DNA of 64,000 nt from Micromonospora matsumotoense (GCF_900091525.1 NZ_FMCU01000005.1:310001-374000); one strand, 5' to 3'. Positions 32,679 to 42,170 are shown, numbered from the stretch's first letter. Program-made: numbers and translations. Notes: generated by a model from the sequence alone, not told the origin.

Positions 32679-35600
32679 TCACCCGTCGAGCGGCTTGATC
32701 CAGATCTTGCGGTACTGGACCGGGTTGCCATGGTCCTGGAGCCGGATCGCGCCGGCCGCCGGACCCTCCGGCCGGCTGCCGCCGGTCGGTCCCAGGATCT
32801 CCACGTCGTCGTGCACGGTGACGCCGTTCCACACCACGGTGACCCGGGGGTTCGCCACCTTGGTGCCGGCCGCGTCGTAGCGGGCCTGCCGGTACTCGAT
32901 GTCGTACGTCTGCCAGGTCTGGGGCGGTCGGGCCGCGTTCACGTCGGGCGCCTTCTGGGTGTAGATGGCGGCGGAGTCGTTGTTCTGCGGCGGGTCGACG
33001 CCGAACGAGTCCAGCACCTGGATCTCGTAACGGTCCTGGAGGTAGACCCCGCTGTTGGCGCGCTGCTGCCCGGTCACCTCCGGCGGGTAGAGCGGCAGGT
33101 TGAACTCCACGTGCAGCCGGAAGTCGCCGAACGCCTGCACGGTGCGCAGGTCGCCGCCGCGTACGGTCATGGTGTTGCCGGCGAGTGTCCACTCCGGCTC
33201 GCGCCCGTCGGTGTGCTGCCACTCGGTGAGGTCGCCGCCGTCGAACAGGGTGATCCGTTCCCCGCGCGGCCGGACGGCGAGCACGTCGAGGTTCACGTGC
33301 CCGGAGTCCGCGCTCTCCTTACGGTATTCGACGATGTTGCGGCCCCGCCGCAGGTGCGCCCTGGTGGTGACGGTGCTCCACTCCTCCCAGGTGACGGTGG
33401 ACGGGAAGACGGTCTGCCCGATCCGCTTGCCGTTGACGTACAGGCTGAGCTGCTTGGGGCCGGAGAACGGGTTGGGGCCGTTGCTGAAGCGCATCGCCAG
33501 GTCGTGGTTGCCGGCCTCGGGCACGTCGACGGAGATCCGGGTCGACGAGCCGTCGTCGGCGAATCCGGCGGCGAAGCCGGCACCGGAGTAGGCGGCGTGG
33601 TCGGTGGCCATCCCGACGCCGACGGTACGACCCTCCTCGGCCTCGAAGAAGGTCTGCGGCTGGGTCACCCGGCCGGGGATCTCGTTGAGCGTGTACCAGG
33701 CCTCGGTGTTCCACAGTTGCTCGCCGTCGGCGGCGGAGAACGGGCGCGGGGAGCGGACGTGCACCACCCGGTTCTCCTTCAGGCCCGGGATGCGCAGCCG
33801 GACGGTACGACCGTTGGCCGCCAGCACCGCCCGGGTCACGGTGAGCTTCTCCAGGTCGAGCTTGGGACCGCCGTACTGGCTGGTCGCCCCGTAGCGCCAC
33901 TGCGTCACCTGGTACGCCTCGGCGAGCCGCCCGGCGGTCTCGGCCGAGATCGGCTCGGTGTACTCCAGGTCGAACCCGTTGGCGGTGGCCCGCATCTGCT
34001 TGACCTCGAACGTCGAGGTGCCGTTGGGGGTGAGCTTCTGCAGGCCGTAGCTGAGCTTGCCCTCCTGGCCCCAGTTGCCGCCGGCACCCACGCCGCCGAC
34101 GTAGACCGCGCCGTCGGGGCCGAGGGCGACCTCGTTGACGCCGGCCTCCAGGCCCTGCGTGTGCCGGAACACCGCCCCCTGGTACTGCCCCTCGACCTCG
34201 TCGAGGTACACCCGTTGCAGGCCGCCGTAGGTGACGTCACCGACGACGAGCTGCCCGGCGTACGGGCCCTGCGCGAGCAGCACCGGAGTGGACGGTGAGT
34301 TGCCGACCTCGTTCTGCGGCAGCCAGACGATCGGCCGGGTCACCGGCTTGTCGTCGAACGGCCCGTCGGGGCTGGTGTAGTGGTTGAAGAACGCCCCCTG
34401 CTGGATCTGGACCAGCTTGGACGCGGGCAGCCAGCCACCCTGGTTGTCGGTGACGAGGACCTCGCCGCGCGGCCCCCAGCCGATCCCGTTCGGGGTGCGC
34501 AGGCCACCGGCGACGTACGTGATCTCGCCGGTCCGGGCGTTCACCTTGATCGAGGTGCCCCGGTGGGGGGCGGGCTGCGGCACGGTGGTGGCGCCGCCCT
34601 GGTTGATCGCGACCGACAGGTTGAGGTGGAAGAACCCGTCCCGGTGGAGCAGGCCGAAGGCGAACTCGTGGAAGTTGCCGCCCCAGGGCCAGGTGGCGAC
34701 CGTACGACGGTCGTCGGCGACGCCGTCGCCGTCGGTGTCCCGCAGCGCGGTCAACTCGTGCTTCTGGCTGACGTAGACGGTGTCGTCGACCACCGCGACG
34801 CCCTGCGGCTCGCGCAGCCCGTCGGCGAACCGGCGGTAGGTCACCCGGTCGGGGCCGGTCGCACCGGTCGCGCCCTCGACCAGGTAGATCTCGCCGGTCG
34901 CGTTGTCGGTGCCACCCCAGGTGCTCATGACCAGGTCCCCGTCGGGGCGGAACGCCATCCCGGTGACCTGGGGCCGGAATCCGTCGGGGCGCAGGTCGGT
35001 GAGGGTGTAGCCGGGGTGCACCCGGTCGAGTGGCAGGCCGTCGCCGGCCGAGTCGGTGGCCCCCTCGCAGTACTTCCAGCCCGGCGCGGTGACCCGGACC
35101 ACCCCGGCGTCGGTGCTCAACGCGGAGTTCGGGACGAGAATGAAGTCGGCGGCGCCCGGTGGCCGCCATTCGAGCCGCAGCACCTGCCCGCCGCCGTCGT
35201 CGAAGTGCGCGATCCGCAACGGGTGCAGGCCGGCGGTGAGGGTGGCCGACCCCTCCTTGGCGGTTTCGCCGTGCAACCCGTCGTGGTCGACGACGACCGT
35301 GTCGCCGATGGACAGTCGGGAGCCGTCGTCACTGGTCAGGCGGAAGGCGTAGGTGCCGTCGACTGGTGCGGCGAGGTTGGCGGTGACGTGGCTGATGAAC
35401 CGGTCGGCGAGCCCGAAGTCGTCCGTGCTGGTCCAGTTGACCTGCGGCATCAGCTTGTCGACGTTCGGTGTCTGCGCGGCCTTGAGGGTGCACAGCGCGG
35501 ACAGCGGGGTGCCCATGTCGTACGAGCGCAGGGTGACGCCGGGTTCCTGCGGCGGGAGGTCGGCGGCGGGCGCGGCGGTGGCGGGGGTGACGGGGACGGT

Positions 35601-35681
35601 GGCGAGGACGGTCGCCAGGGCGGTGCCGGCGGCCACGAGCGCGGGTCTGCGACGCCAGCGACGCCGGTGCGGGGTGGTCAT
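32679..35681 (-). CDS. Secreted multidomain protein: PA14, beta-propeller, CBM, DUF1080
   Basis: A 1000-residue exported protein. Signal peptide to about residue 37 (ATAAPAADL); PA14-like domain (~50-180: TDDFGLADRFISHV, YAFRLTSDDGSRLSIGD); a six-bladed propeller of the sugar-dehydrogenase/NHL kind (~210-560: TGMAFRPDGDLVMSTWGG, DGLREPQGVAVVDDTVYV, VNEVALGPDGAVYVGG); a CBM6/35-like module (~650-780: FFEAEEGRTVGVGMATDHAAYSG); and a C-terminal DUF1080/3-keto-glycoside hydrolase domain (~790-1000: LFDGGDLTEWQH). It probably acts on oxidised or 3-keto sugars outside the cell. ATG at 35681 has GGAGGA. Single gene, convergent with the SARP gene. Confidence 0.85.
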   Translation of the reverse strand: MTTPHRRRWRRRPALVAAGTALATVLATVPVTPATAAPAADLPPQEPGVTLRSYDMGTPLSALCTLKAAQTPNVDKLMPQVNWTSTDDFGLADRFISHVTANLAAPVDGTYAFRLTSDDGSRLSIGDTVVVDHDGLHGETAKEGSATLTAGLHPLRIAHFDDGGGQVLRLEWRPPGAADFILVPNSALSTDAGVVRVTAPGWKYCEGATDSAGDGLPLDRVHPGYTLTDLRPDGFRPQVTGMAFRPDGDLVMSTWGGTDNATGEIYLVEGATGATGPDRVTYRRFADGLREPQGVAVVDDTVYVSQKHELTALRDTDGDGVADDRRTVATWPWGGNFHEFAFGLLHRDGFFHLNLSVAINQGGATTVPQPAPHRGTSIKVNARTGEITYVAGGLRTPNGIGWGPRGEVLVTDNQGGWLPASKLVQIQQGAFFNHYTSPDGPFDDKPVTRPIVWLPQNEVGNSPSTPVLLAQGPYAGQLVVGDVTYGGLQRVYLDEVEGQYQGAVFRHTQGLEAGVNEVALGPDGAVYVGGVGAGGNWGQEGKLSYGLQKLTPNGTSTFEVKQMRATANGFDLEYTEPISAETAGRLAEAYQVTQWRYGATSQYGGPKLDLEKLTVTRAVLAANGRTVRLRIPGLKENRVVHVRSPRPFSAADGEQLWNTEAWYTLNEIPGRVTQPQTFFEAEEGRTVGVGMATDHAAYSGAGFAAGFADDGSSTRISVDVPEAGNHDLAMRFSNGPNPFSGPKQLSLYVNGKRIGQTVFPSTVTWEEWSTVTTRAHLRRGRNIVEYRKESADSGHVNLDVLAVRPRGERITLFDGGDLTEWQHTDGREPEWTLAGNTMTVRGGDLRTVQAFGDFRLHVEFNLPLYPPEVTGQQRANSGVYLQDRYEIQVLDSFGVDPPQNNDSAAIYTQKAPDVNAARPPQTWQTYDIEYRQARYDAAGTKVANPRVTVVWNGVTVHDDVEILGPTGGSRPEGPAAGAIRLQDHGNPVQYRKIWIKPLDG

Positions 35682-35790
35682 GGTTCCTCCAGTGGTGGTG
35701 GGCCCGGCCGGGGAGGGACCGCGCCACTTTCTCCCGATGGCGGGTCGGTATGGAACTCGTCACACCAAAGATTGATCGCAGACGCTAGCA

Positions 35791-35825
35791 CTTTGGATCG
35801 ATTCGGGGAAACTTTTCGATGAAAG
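35791..35825. promoter_or_regulatory. Candidate operator upstream of the secreted DUF1080 gene
   Basis: The region contains CTTTGGATCGATTCGGGG followed by AAACTTTTCGATGAAAG. Half sites of the GAAA...TTTCG kind resemble LacI-family operators that precede glycan-utilisation genes in actinobacteria. It lies 110-145 bases upstream of the minus-strand start. Weak evidence. Confidence 0.3.
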
Positions 35826-35943
35826 AGCAAAAGTGGCTCCGGGTGGCCTGATTCCACCGGCTCGTGGGCTGGTGGGGGTGCCGGAGTTGAGGCACTATGC
35901 CCATGGACTCTGCGCAGCTCAAGCCCGGACTGGTAGGTGAATC

Positions 35944-36615
35944 GTGCCGCTGCCCCGTCGCATGGTCGTTTCCGGTGTGGTCGCCACTGTCGTCCTGGGC
36001 ACGGCGGCGGGCGCGATCCTCTGGGCGGGTCGGGACGACCCGGGCTACCAACCGCCGACGTCGCACGTGGTGCAGCCGGGAGCGCCCGGCCAGCCGGGCC
36101 GGCAACTGTCCAGCACCGACCTGGCGCAGGTCTCGCCGCCCGGGTTCACCGCCGCCGACAGCCTGTTCATCCAGGGGATGATCCCGCACCACACCCAGGC
36201 CCTGGCGATGACCGCGCTGCTGGCCGGGCGCACCACCAGCCCCGACGTGACGCTGCTCGCCAAGCGGATCGAGGTGTCGCAGGGCGACGAGATCGCCCGG
36301 ATGCGGAGCTGGCTCGCGGAGCGGAACGTGCCGACCGCCGGCCCGCACGGCGGCGCGGGGCACGACGCGCTCATGCCGGGGATGCTCACCGCCGCGCAAC
36401 TCGACCAGCTCAAGCAGGCGCGCGGTACGGAGTTCGACCGGCTCTTCCTCACCGCGATGATCCGCCACCACCAGGGCGCACTGACCATGGTGGAGCAGTT
36501 GTACGCGGGCGGCGGCGGGCTGGAGCCGGCGAGCGACCAGTTCGCCCGCGAGGTGAACGCCGACCAGGGCATCGAGATCCAGCGCATGCAGCAGATGCTG
36601 GCCAAGCTCGGCTGA
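35944..36615 (+). CDS. DUF305 membrane-anchored protein (second copy)
   Basis: A 223-residue protein with an uncleaved N-terminal membrane helix (VVSGVVATVVLGTAAGAILWA) rather than a lipobox, then the DUF305 ferritin-like fold with paired motifs GMIPHHTQALAM and AMIRHHQGALTM and GHDALMPGML. It resembles the lipoprotein at 11701-12324 in the domain but not in anchoring or in having copper genes nearby. A periplasmic-side metal role is inferred. GTG at 35944. Confidence 0.88.
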   Translation: MPLPRRMVVSGVVATVVLGTAAGAILWAGRDDPGYQPPTSHVVQPGAPGQPGRQLSSTDLAQVSPPGFTAADSLFIQGMIPHHTQALAMTALLAGRTTSPDVTLLAKRIEVSQGDEIARMRSWLAERNVPTAGPHGGAGHDALMPGMLTAAQLDQLKQARGTEFDRLFLTAMIRHHQGALTMVEQLYAGGGGLEPASDQFAREVNADQGIEIQRMQQMLAKLG

Positions 36616-36634
36616 GCCACCGCCCAGTCCCGCG

Positions 36635-36790
36635 CAGGCCCGGCTGCGGCCCCGGCCTGGCCCGCGCAGGCCGGCCCGCCCCCGCGCAGGCCGGCCCGCC
36701 CCCGTGCAGGCCGGCCCGCGCCCCCGCGCAGACCGGGCTGCGCCCCCGGCCTGGCCCGCGTAGAACGGCCTGGCCCGCATGGGCCGGGGC
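36635..36790. repeat. Tandem 20-bp GC-rich repeats
   Basis: Three near-identical 20-base units CCCGCGCAGGCCGGCCCGCC at 36661, 36681 and 36701, flanked on both sides by degenerate copies, in the gap between two convergent genes. Confidence 0.75.
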
Positions 36791-36828
36791 CCGCCTCCAG
36801 GGGCGACGTCCGCTCGTGCATGAGAAGG

Positions 36829-36863
36829 CCGGGGCCTGCCCAGCATTGCTGGGCAGGCCCCGG
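36829..36863. terminator. Terminator before the LVIVD protein gene end
   Basis: Perfect 16-bp stem CCGGGGCCTGCCCAGC / GCTGGGCAGGCCCCGG with a 3-base loop, about 37 bases beyond the minus-strand stop codon. It may serve both convergent genes. Confidence 0.85.
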
Positions 36864-36900
36864 TTCTGCGCAACCCGTCGGTCCGGCCGGACCGGGCGGG

Positions 36901-39450
36901 TTACCTGTCGAGCTGGTCGATCAGCGCCTGGGCGTCGCGGACCAGCAGGTTGCGCGCGCCGACGGCGTTGAGGGCACGGGCCTGGTCGAGGAAGGTGGTC
37001 AGGTGGGTGACCGCCTCCGCCGGCTGGCCGGCGGAGGCCGCCGCGCCGGCCTTGCCGAGGCTGGTGGTCAGCTTGTCGGCGTTGCCCGCGCTGACGGTGC
37101 CGGCGGACCGGTAGCCGTCGACGAGAGCCTGGAGGTCGGCGAAGGACGCCGTGGTGGTGAAGGTGACGGACCGGGTGGTGGTGTTACCCGCCTTGTCCTT
37201 CGCGGTCACCACGAGGGTGTGGCTGCCCAGCGGGAGGCTGGACAGGGCGACCGTCGCCCCCCGGGCCACCCGCTTGCCGTCCAGCAGCGCGCTGTCGGGG
37301 TTGATGCCGGGCCCGGAGCCGGTGTCGGTGATCGTCCAGTCCACCGTCACCGCGCCGGAGTCACCGTACGACGTGCCGTCGGTGAGCCCGGACACCTGCA
37401 CGGCGGGCGCGGTCCGGTCGATCTTGAGCCACTGGCTGCCCTGCCGCGAGGTGTTGCCGGCACCGTCGACGGCCCGGTAGCGCACCGGGCCCCTGACGTC
37501 GGCGCTGATCGTCGCGGCGCCGCTGGCCGGCACGTCCACCCAGGTGACACCGTCGTCGACGGAGTACTGGCCGGTCCACATGCCGGCGATCAGGCCGGTG
37601 AGGGTGAGCGTGACGTCACCGGTGTACCAGCCGTTGCTGCCGGTCGGCTCGGCCGGGCCCACCGTCGCGGCGACCCGGGGGTTGAAGGTGTCCGCGAGGT
37701 CCACCACGGCCTGTCGGAGCGTCCCGTGCGGTGCGGCGTCGAGCTTGTCGGCCAGCGTCCGCAGCTGCGCCTCGGCGGCGAACCGCTTGCCGTCGGCGGC
37801 GAGCTCCCCGGCCCGGCTCAGGACCGTGTCGACCTCCGCGCTCAACGACTGGTCGATCGCGTCGGCCCGGACCAGTTGGTCGTGGTAGGCGCGGACGAGC
37901 GCGAAGCTCGGCGTCCAGCTGATCTTCGGCTGGCCCTGGGCGTTGAACCCGGCCAGCTTCACCTGGCCGGCGGCCTCGATCTCGGCCGCCGACAGGTGCG
38001 CGCTGGGGGTCAGCTTGAACACGTCGAAACCGCGGGCGATCTCGTTGCCGTAGAGGTTGCCGTTGTACCAGTACGCCGACCAGTAGCCACCCAGCACGAG
38101 CGAGTTCGCGTTGACCGGGCCCCGGTCGAAGAACGCGATCTCCCGCGGGTGCGCCGAGTCGGTGAAGTCGAACACCGAGATGCCGCCCTGGTACCAGGCC
38201 TGCATCATGATGTCGCGACCCGGCACCGGGATCAGCGAGCCGTTGTGCGCGACGCAGTTCTCCTGGAGCGACTGGGGCACCGGCAGCTTGTAGTAGCTGG
38301 CGAAGGTCATCTTCCGGTCGACGATGTCGAAGATGGCGTTGGCGCCCCACTGCGGCTGGTCGGTGTCGCGGCAACGGGCCCCGCCGCCGCCACCCCACTC
38401 GTCGGTGAAGATCACCTTGGTGCCGTCGTTGTTGAACGTCGCCGAGTGCCAGTACGCGAAGTTCGGGTCGGCCACCTCGTCGATCCGCTTCGGGTTCGCC
38501 GGGTCCGAGATGTCGATCAGGATGCCGTTGCCCTGGCACGCGCCGGCCGCCAAGCCGATCTCCGGATAGGCGGTGATGTCGTGGCAGGCGTTGGTGTTCG
38601 GCGTGGGCGACCAGGTCGACCCGGACGGGTGCCGGGGCGTCACCGGGCCGTTCTGGAGGCCGTCGACCCGGCCCGTGTTCGGGTCCTGGAACAGCCTCGG
38701 CTGGTTGACCACGGCGGCGTTCTGGGGGGCGGCCACCGGCACCTTGATGACGTCGATCCGCCACCGCGACGGGTTCTCCCCGTCGGCGGCGTTGTTGTTG
38801 CAACCCTCCATCGTGGTCGCCGGGCGCACGGATGCCGTACCGGAGACGTAGATGTAGATGTTGTCGGCGTCCCGGGGGTCGGTCACCACCGTGTGGGTGT
38901 GCGAGCCACGGCAGAGTTGCACCCCCGCGACCTGCACCGGGTTGCGCACGTCGCTGATGTCGAAGACCCGCACGCCCTGGAACCGGGTGCCGACGTTGGG
39001 GTTCGTGCCGCAGTCGACCCGCCCCCGGGTCTCCTCGACCGACATGAAGAGCAGGTTGCCCTGGACGGAGATGTCACCCTGCCCACCGGGGCACACCACG
39101 CTGGTGACCAGGGTGGGCTCGGCCGGATTGGCGACGTCGGTGATGGTGAACCCGTTGTAGTTGCCCTGGAAGGCGTACCGGCCGCCGAAGGCGAGGTCCG
39201 AGTTGTAGTACCCGCCGTTGCCCGGGTTGGTCGGATCGACGAATCCGGCCGGCTTGTCGCGGTGCGCCACCTGTTCGAGGTTGCTGATCGCGGACTGTGC
39301 GTCGAGCCAGCCCGCGCCGAGGCCGACGCGCGGGTCGGGCTCCGCCGCCGACGCCGTGCCGGGGATCACGCCGACCAGGAGCAGCCCTGCGGCTGTCAGG
39401 CCGAGCAATCGTCGACCCCGGCGTGCCCTGGGGGTTGAGGGAGTGGTCAT
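36901..39450 (-). CDS. Secreted LVIVD-repeat protein with Ig-like and C-terminal helical domains
   Basis: An 849-residue exported protein. Signal peptide ends near residue 36 (GTASA-AEP). Residues ~90-480 carry LVIVD-type propeller repeats (GRYAFQGNYNGFTITDVANPAEP, FQGVRVFDISDVRNPVQVAGV, GILIDISDPANPKRI, GISVFDFTDSAHPREIAF). Residues ~610-770 form beta-sandwich repeats of the OmpL47/Big type (NGWYTGDVTLTL, YSVDDGVTWVDV, VTAKDKAGNTTTRSV), followed by a helical C-terminal domain of the FIMAH kind (ADLQALVDGYRSAGTVSAGNADKL). Six or more cysteines in the propeller suggest disulphides. A binding or surface role is likely; no enzyme motif is seen. ATG at 39450 has GGAAGG. Confidence 0.85.
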   Translation of the reverse strand: MTTPSTPRARRGRRLLGLTAAGLLLVGVIPGTASAAEPDPRVGLGAGWLDAQSAISNLEQVAHRDKPAGFVDPTNPGNGGYYNSDLAFGGRYAFQGNYNGFTITDVANPAEPTLVTSVVCPGGQGDISVQGNLLFMSVEETRGRVDCGTNPNVGTRFQGVRVFDISDVRNPVQVAGVQLCRGSHTHTVVTDPRDADNIYIYVSGTASVRPATTMEGCNNNAADGENPSRWRIDVIKVPVAAPQNAAVVNQPRLFQDPNTGRVDGLQNGPVTPRHPSGSTWSPTPNTNACHDITAYPEIGLAAGACQGNGILIDISDPANPKRIDEVADPNFAYWHSATFNNDGTKVIFTDEWGGGGGARCRDTDQPQWGANAIFDIVDRKMTFASYYKLPVPQSLQENCVAHNGSLIPVPGRDIMMQAWYQGGISVFDFTDSAHPREIAFFDRGPVNANSLVLGGYWSAYWYNGNLYGNEIARGFDVFKLTPSAHLSAAEIEAAGQVKLAGFNAQGQPKISWTPSFALVRAYHDQLVRADAIDQSLSAEVDTVLSRAGELAADGKRFAAEAQLRTLADKLDAAPHGTLRQAVVDLADTFNPRVAATVGPAEPTGSNGWYTGDVTLTLTGLIAGMWTGQYSVDDGVTWVDVPASGAATISADVRGPVRYRAVDGAGNTSRQGSQWLKIDRTAPAVQVSGLTDGTSYGDSGAVTVDWTITDTGSGPGINPDSALLDGKRVARGATVALSSLPLGSHTLVVTAKDKAGNTTTRSVTFTTTASFADLQALVDGYRSAGTVSAGNADKLTTSLGKAGAAASAGQPAEAVTHLTTFLDQARALNAVGARNLLVRDAQALIDQLDR

Positions 39451-39808
39451 GTATCGCCTTCCGATCGAAGGGCCAGCCGCGACGTCCTATAGGGAGAAAC
39501 GCGCCGCGTGAGTAAGGACCGTACCGATGATCAGTCGGTGGTCAAGACGCTCATGTGAGTTATGTACATGTTTGCGCGGCAAGGCGTGCGCAATCGCCCT
39601 CGGGCCGACGGCGCAGGTCACGACAGTCGTAGGAGCCGCCGGCCCGGTCCTTGCGCCAGTCGTCGAGTCGCCGCCCGGTCGTCCGCCCGCCACGCCCGGG
39701 CCGTCCGCCCGGCGGACGTCCCCGAGCGCTCGCGTTCGGTTTCTGGCACCGTGGGTACGACGTACTGCGTCATCGGATGTCCGGTACGCCTTGACGAAGG
39801 GGGTTCGC
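39451..39808. other. Intergenic gap, divergent promoters
   Basis: No gene is supported. The AT-richer part near 39520-39580 (GTTATGTACATGTTTG) probably holds the promoter of the LVIVD gene; a SigB-like promoter for the STAS gene is annotated separately. Confidence 0.4.
39734..39757 (+). promoter_or_regulatory. Candidate SigB-type promoter for the STAS gene
   Basis: GTTC, a 15-base spacer, then GGGTA matches the actinobacterial SigB/SigF form (GTTT-N14-16-GGGTA) with one mismatch in the -35. It lies 52 bases before the STAS start codon. The SigB-family sigma gene is 5 kb downstream. Confidence 0.4.
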
Positions 39809-40156
39809 GTGGAATTCACGATGTCGACCCGCCAGGAGGGTGCCGGTACGGTGGTCGAAGTCGCCGGCGACCTGGACATGAGCACCACCCCCCGGTTGCG
39901 GGAGCGGTTACGCGAGGTGGCGGAGGGCGGTGCCCGGGTCGTGGTGGTCGACCTGAGCGGCGTCGGGTTCATGGACTCCAGCGGCCTCGGCGCGCTCGTG
40001 GTCGCCTACCGGGACCTGCAGGACCGCGACGGCTGGCTCGGCCTGGCCGGGGTCCGCCGGTCGGTCCGCACGGTGTTGTCGATCACCTCGGTCGATCAGG
40101 TCATCGGCATCTTCGACACGGCGCGGGACGCCGAGGCGGCGGCCCGGGTGTCGTGA
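39809..40156 (+). CDS. STAS-domain anti-sigma factor antagonist
   Basis: A 115-residue STAS protein of the SpoIIAA/RsbV type. The switch serine region is VGFMDSSGLGALV, preceded by VVVDLSGVGF and VVEVAGDLDMSTTP. When unphosphorylated it would bind an RsbW-like anti-sigma factor and free its sigma factor. GTG at 39809 has GAAGGGGG upstream. The neighbouring convergent gene is a PP2C phosphatase that could dephosphorylate it. Confidence 0.93.
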   Translation: MEFTMSTRQEGAGTVVEVAGDLDMSTTPRLRERLREVAEGGARVVVVDLSGVGFMDSSGLGALVVAYRDLQDRDGWLGLAGVRRSVRTVLSITSVDQVIGIFDTARDAEAAARVS

Positions 40157-40162
40157 CCGTCC

Positions 40163-41410
40163 TCAGCCGGGCGGGACGCTGGCCCGGCGGGTGTCCGCGC
40201 CGGCGGTGCTGCGGCGCGGCCCGTGACCGTCGTACCAGTCGATGATCAGCATGGTCGCGTCGTCGGCCAGGGCCGGACCGGCGGTGGCCAGCACCGCGTC
40301 CGACAGCGCCCGGACCGCCTCGCGGGGGTGCAGGTGCGTGATGTCGAGCAGGGCGGCCGGCAGGTCGAGGTCGGCGGCGTTGCGTTCGCGCATCCCGTCG
40401 GTGACCACGACCAGCCGGTCACCGGGCCGCAGGGCGATCTCCCCGCTGCGGAAGCCCGCCTCGGGGAACATGCCCAGCGGAAAGTTGCCGGGCAGTTCCA
40501 GTGCCGTGGCCCGGCCGTCGCGGACCAGGATCGGCGGGACGTGCCCGGCGTTGAGCAGTTCGCAGTGCCCGGTGGGCAGGTCGATCCGACCCAGCACCGC
40601 CGTCACGTAGGCGCCACGGACGTTGGCGTGCTGGGCGATGGCGCGATTGGCCTCGTCGGCCTGTGCGGTCAGGCGCATCCCCCGGCGGCGGGTGTTGCGC
40701 AGGCTGCCCACCCCCAGGGTGGCGGTCAGCGCGCTGGCGACCCCGTGGCCCATCGCGTCGGTGACGCTGACGTGCAGCACGTCCCGGGCCACGCTGTAGT
40801 CGAAGGTGTCCCCGCCGACGCTCGCGGCCGGCTCCAGCCAACCGGAGAGGGTGAACGCGCCGGACTCGCAGGTGAACGAGGCGGGCAGCAGACGGCGTTG
40901 GATCTCGGCCGAGAGGGTGAACGGGGTGCTGCGCTGCCCCCACTCGAACAGGTCGGTGTGCCGCCGGTTGGCGATTATCACGAACGCCAACGCGTGTGCG
41001 GTCCGGGCGACCCGGGCGATCACCTCGGCGTCCGGCTCGTCGGGCAGGTCGATCTCCAGCAGGCCGATGACCTCGCCGCGTTCGGTGACGGGTGCGAGCA
41101 GCCGCCACCGGCCGTTCCCGGGCAGCACCTGGGGGACCTGGTGGCGTACCGCCTGTTCGTAGGGCCCGCCGTCGAAGGGCAGCACCTCGGCCGTCTCCTC
41201 GTCCTGGAGGCGGCCCGGCCCGCCGGTGCCCGATTGGTGGGTCAACCGGACCAGGGCCCGGCCGCTGAGATCGGCGATCAGCAGCGAGACGCCGAGCGCG
41301 TTCAACGCGGAGGCGATGGCCCCGGTGACCGCCTCGACGGCCTCGACCGGCGCGGCGTCCTCGGCAGACTGCAGCATCTCGGCCAGCACGATCTGCTCGC
41401 TGTCCTCCAC
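40163..41410 (-). CDS. PP2C/SpoIIE-type phosphatase with GAF-like N-terminus
   Basis: A 415-residue protein. N-terminal GAF-like sensor (residues ~20-175: GVSLLIADLSGRALVRL, LLAPVTERGEVIGLLEIDL) and C-terminal SpoIIE phosphatase (ASVGGDTFDYSV, DAMGHGVASALTA, NAGHVPPILV, VTDGMRERNA, ADDATMLIIDW). GTG at 41410 is chosen; the longer frame's first 48 residues are low-complexity and overlap the TetR gene. Its stop is six bases from the STAS gene stop, convergent. Likely a stress-input phosphatase of the SigB partner-switching network. Confidence 0.88.
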   Translation of the reverse strand: MEDSEQIVLAEMLQSAEDAAPVEAVEAVTGAIASALNALGVSLLIADLSGRALVRLTHQSGTGGPGRLQDEETAEVLPFDGGPYEQAVRHQVPQVLPGNGRWRLLAPVTERGEVIGLLEIDLPDEPDAEVIARVARTAHALAFVIIANRRHTDLFEWGQRSTPFTLSAEIQRRLLPASFTCESGAFTLSGWLEPAASVGGDTFDYSVARDVLHVSVTDAMGHGVASALTATLGVGSLRNTRRRGMRLTAQADEANRAIAQHANVRGAYVTAVLGRIDLPTGHCELLNAGHVPPILVRDGRATALELPGNFPLGMFPEAGFRSGEIALRPGDRLVVVTDGMRERNAADLDLPAALLDITHLHPREAVRALSDAVLATAGPALADDATMLIIDWYDGHGPRRSTAGADTRRASVPPG

Positions 41411-41499
41411 CCGTCGAGCATAGGCACTCCCGGTGCCGTCCGCCTCACGAGTCGACAGTGGGTCAGCGGGCACCCCGGCAGGACCGGTCACGCTGTCGG

Positions 41500-42150
41500 T
41501 CAACCCGGCGGGGGTCGGGGGATGACGGCCCCACCGACCGTGTCCACGTACCACCGCTGGTATTGCTCCGGTGACCAGCCCCGTTGCCGGACGAGCCAGT
41601 CGAAGTTGCGGACGTCCTGCGCCAGCCAGAGGATGTCCGCGACCTGGTCGACGTCCAGGTCGGGGCGGAGGGCTCCGGTGCCGACGAGTTCCGCGGCGAA
41701 CATGGCCATGCCCCGGCGGCGCTCGTCGACGTTCTTGCGCCAGATCTCGGCGGCGTCCTGGTCGGCGGTGGCCGCCCCGGCCAGCGCGAGCATCACCTGG
41801 GCCTGTCGGGCGTTCACCTCGACCAGGTGGCGGGCGTAGCGGACGAGCTTGGCGCGGGGGTCGGCGAGCGCCCGGATCTCGGCGACGAAGGGCCGGTCCG
41901 GCAGGGCCACCGGTTCGTCGTCGCCGGCCAGGGTGACGTCGACCAGGTCGGAGAGCAGTTGGCGCTTGCTGCCGAACAGCGCGTACACCGTCTGGACCGC
42001 GACGCCGGCCGTTGCGGCGACGGCGGTCAGCGGGGTGGCCGCGTAGCCGGGGTCGACGAACAGTCGACCGGCCGCTTCGAGGATCGCCCCTCGGGTCTGT
42101 CGGGATTGTTCCTTCCGCCGGGAGGAGTCATAGCGTCTCTTGACAACCAC
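41500..42150 (-). CDS. TetR family regulator
   Basis: A 216-residue repressor. HTH is at residues ~17-62 (TRGAILEAAGRLFVDPGYAATPLTAVAATAGVAVQTVYALFGSKRQLL), the C-terminal ligand domain is all helical. GTG at 42150. A perfect dyad lies in the 55-base gap to the divergent monooxygenase-like gene, so it should repress that operon and itself. The ligand is unknown. Confidence 0.92.
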   Translation of the reverse strand: MVVKRRYDSSRRKEQSRQTRGAILEAAGRLFVDPGYAATPLTAVAATAGVAVQTVYALFGSKRQLLSDLVDVTLAGDDEPVALPDRPFVAEIRALADPRAKLVRYARHLVEVNARQAQVMLALAGAATADQDAAEIWRKNVDERRRGMAMFAAELVGTGALRPDLDVDQVADILWLAQDVRNFDWLVRQRGWSPEQYQRWYVDTVGGAVIPRPPPG

Positions 42151-42170
42151 GCCACCAGTGTAGTGCTCTA

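Noticed and set aside
36820..39438. 872-codon plus-strand frame opposite the LVIVD gene
   Set aside because: Val/Gly/Arg/Asp-rich shadow; the minus strand has a signal peptide and clear propeller repeats.
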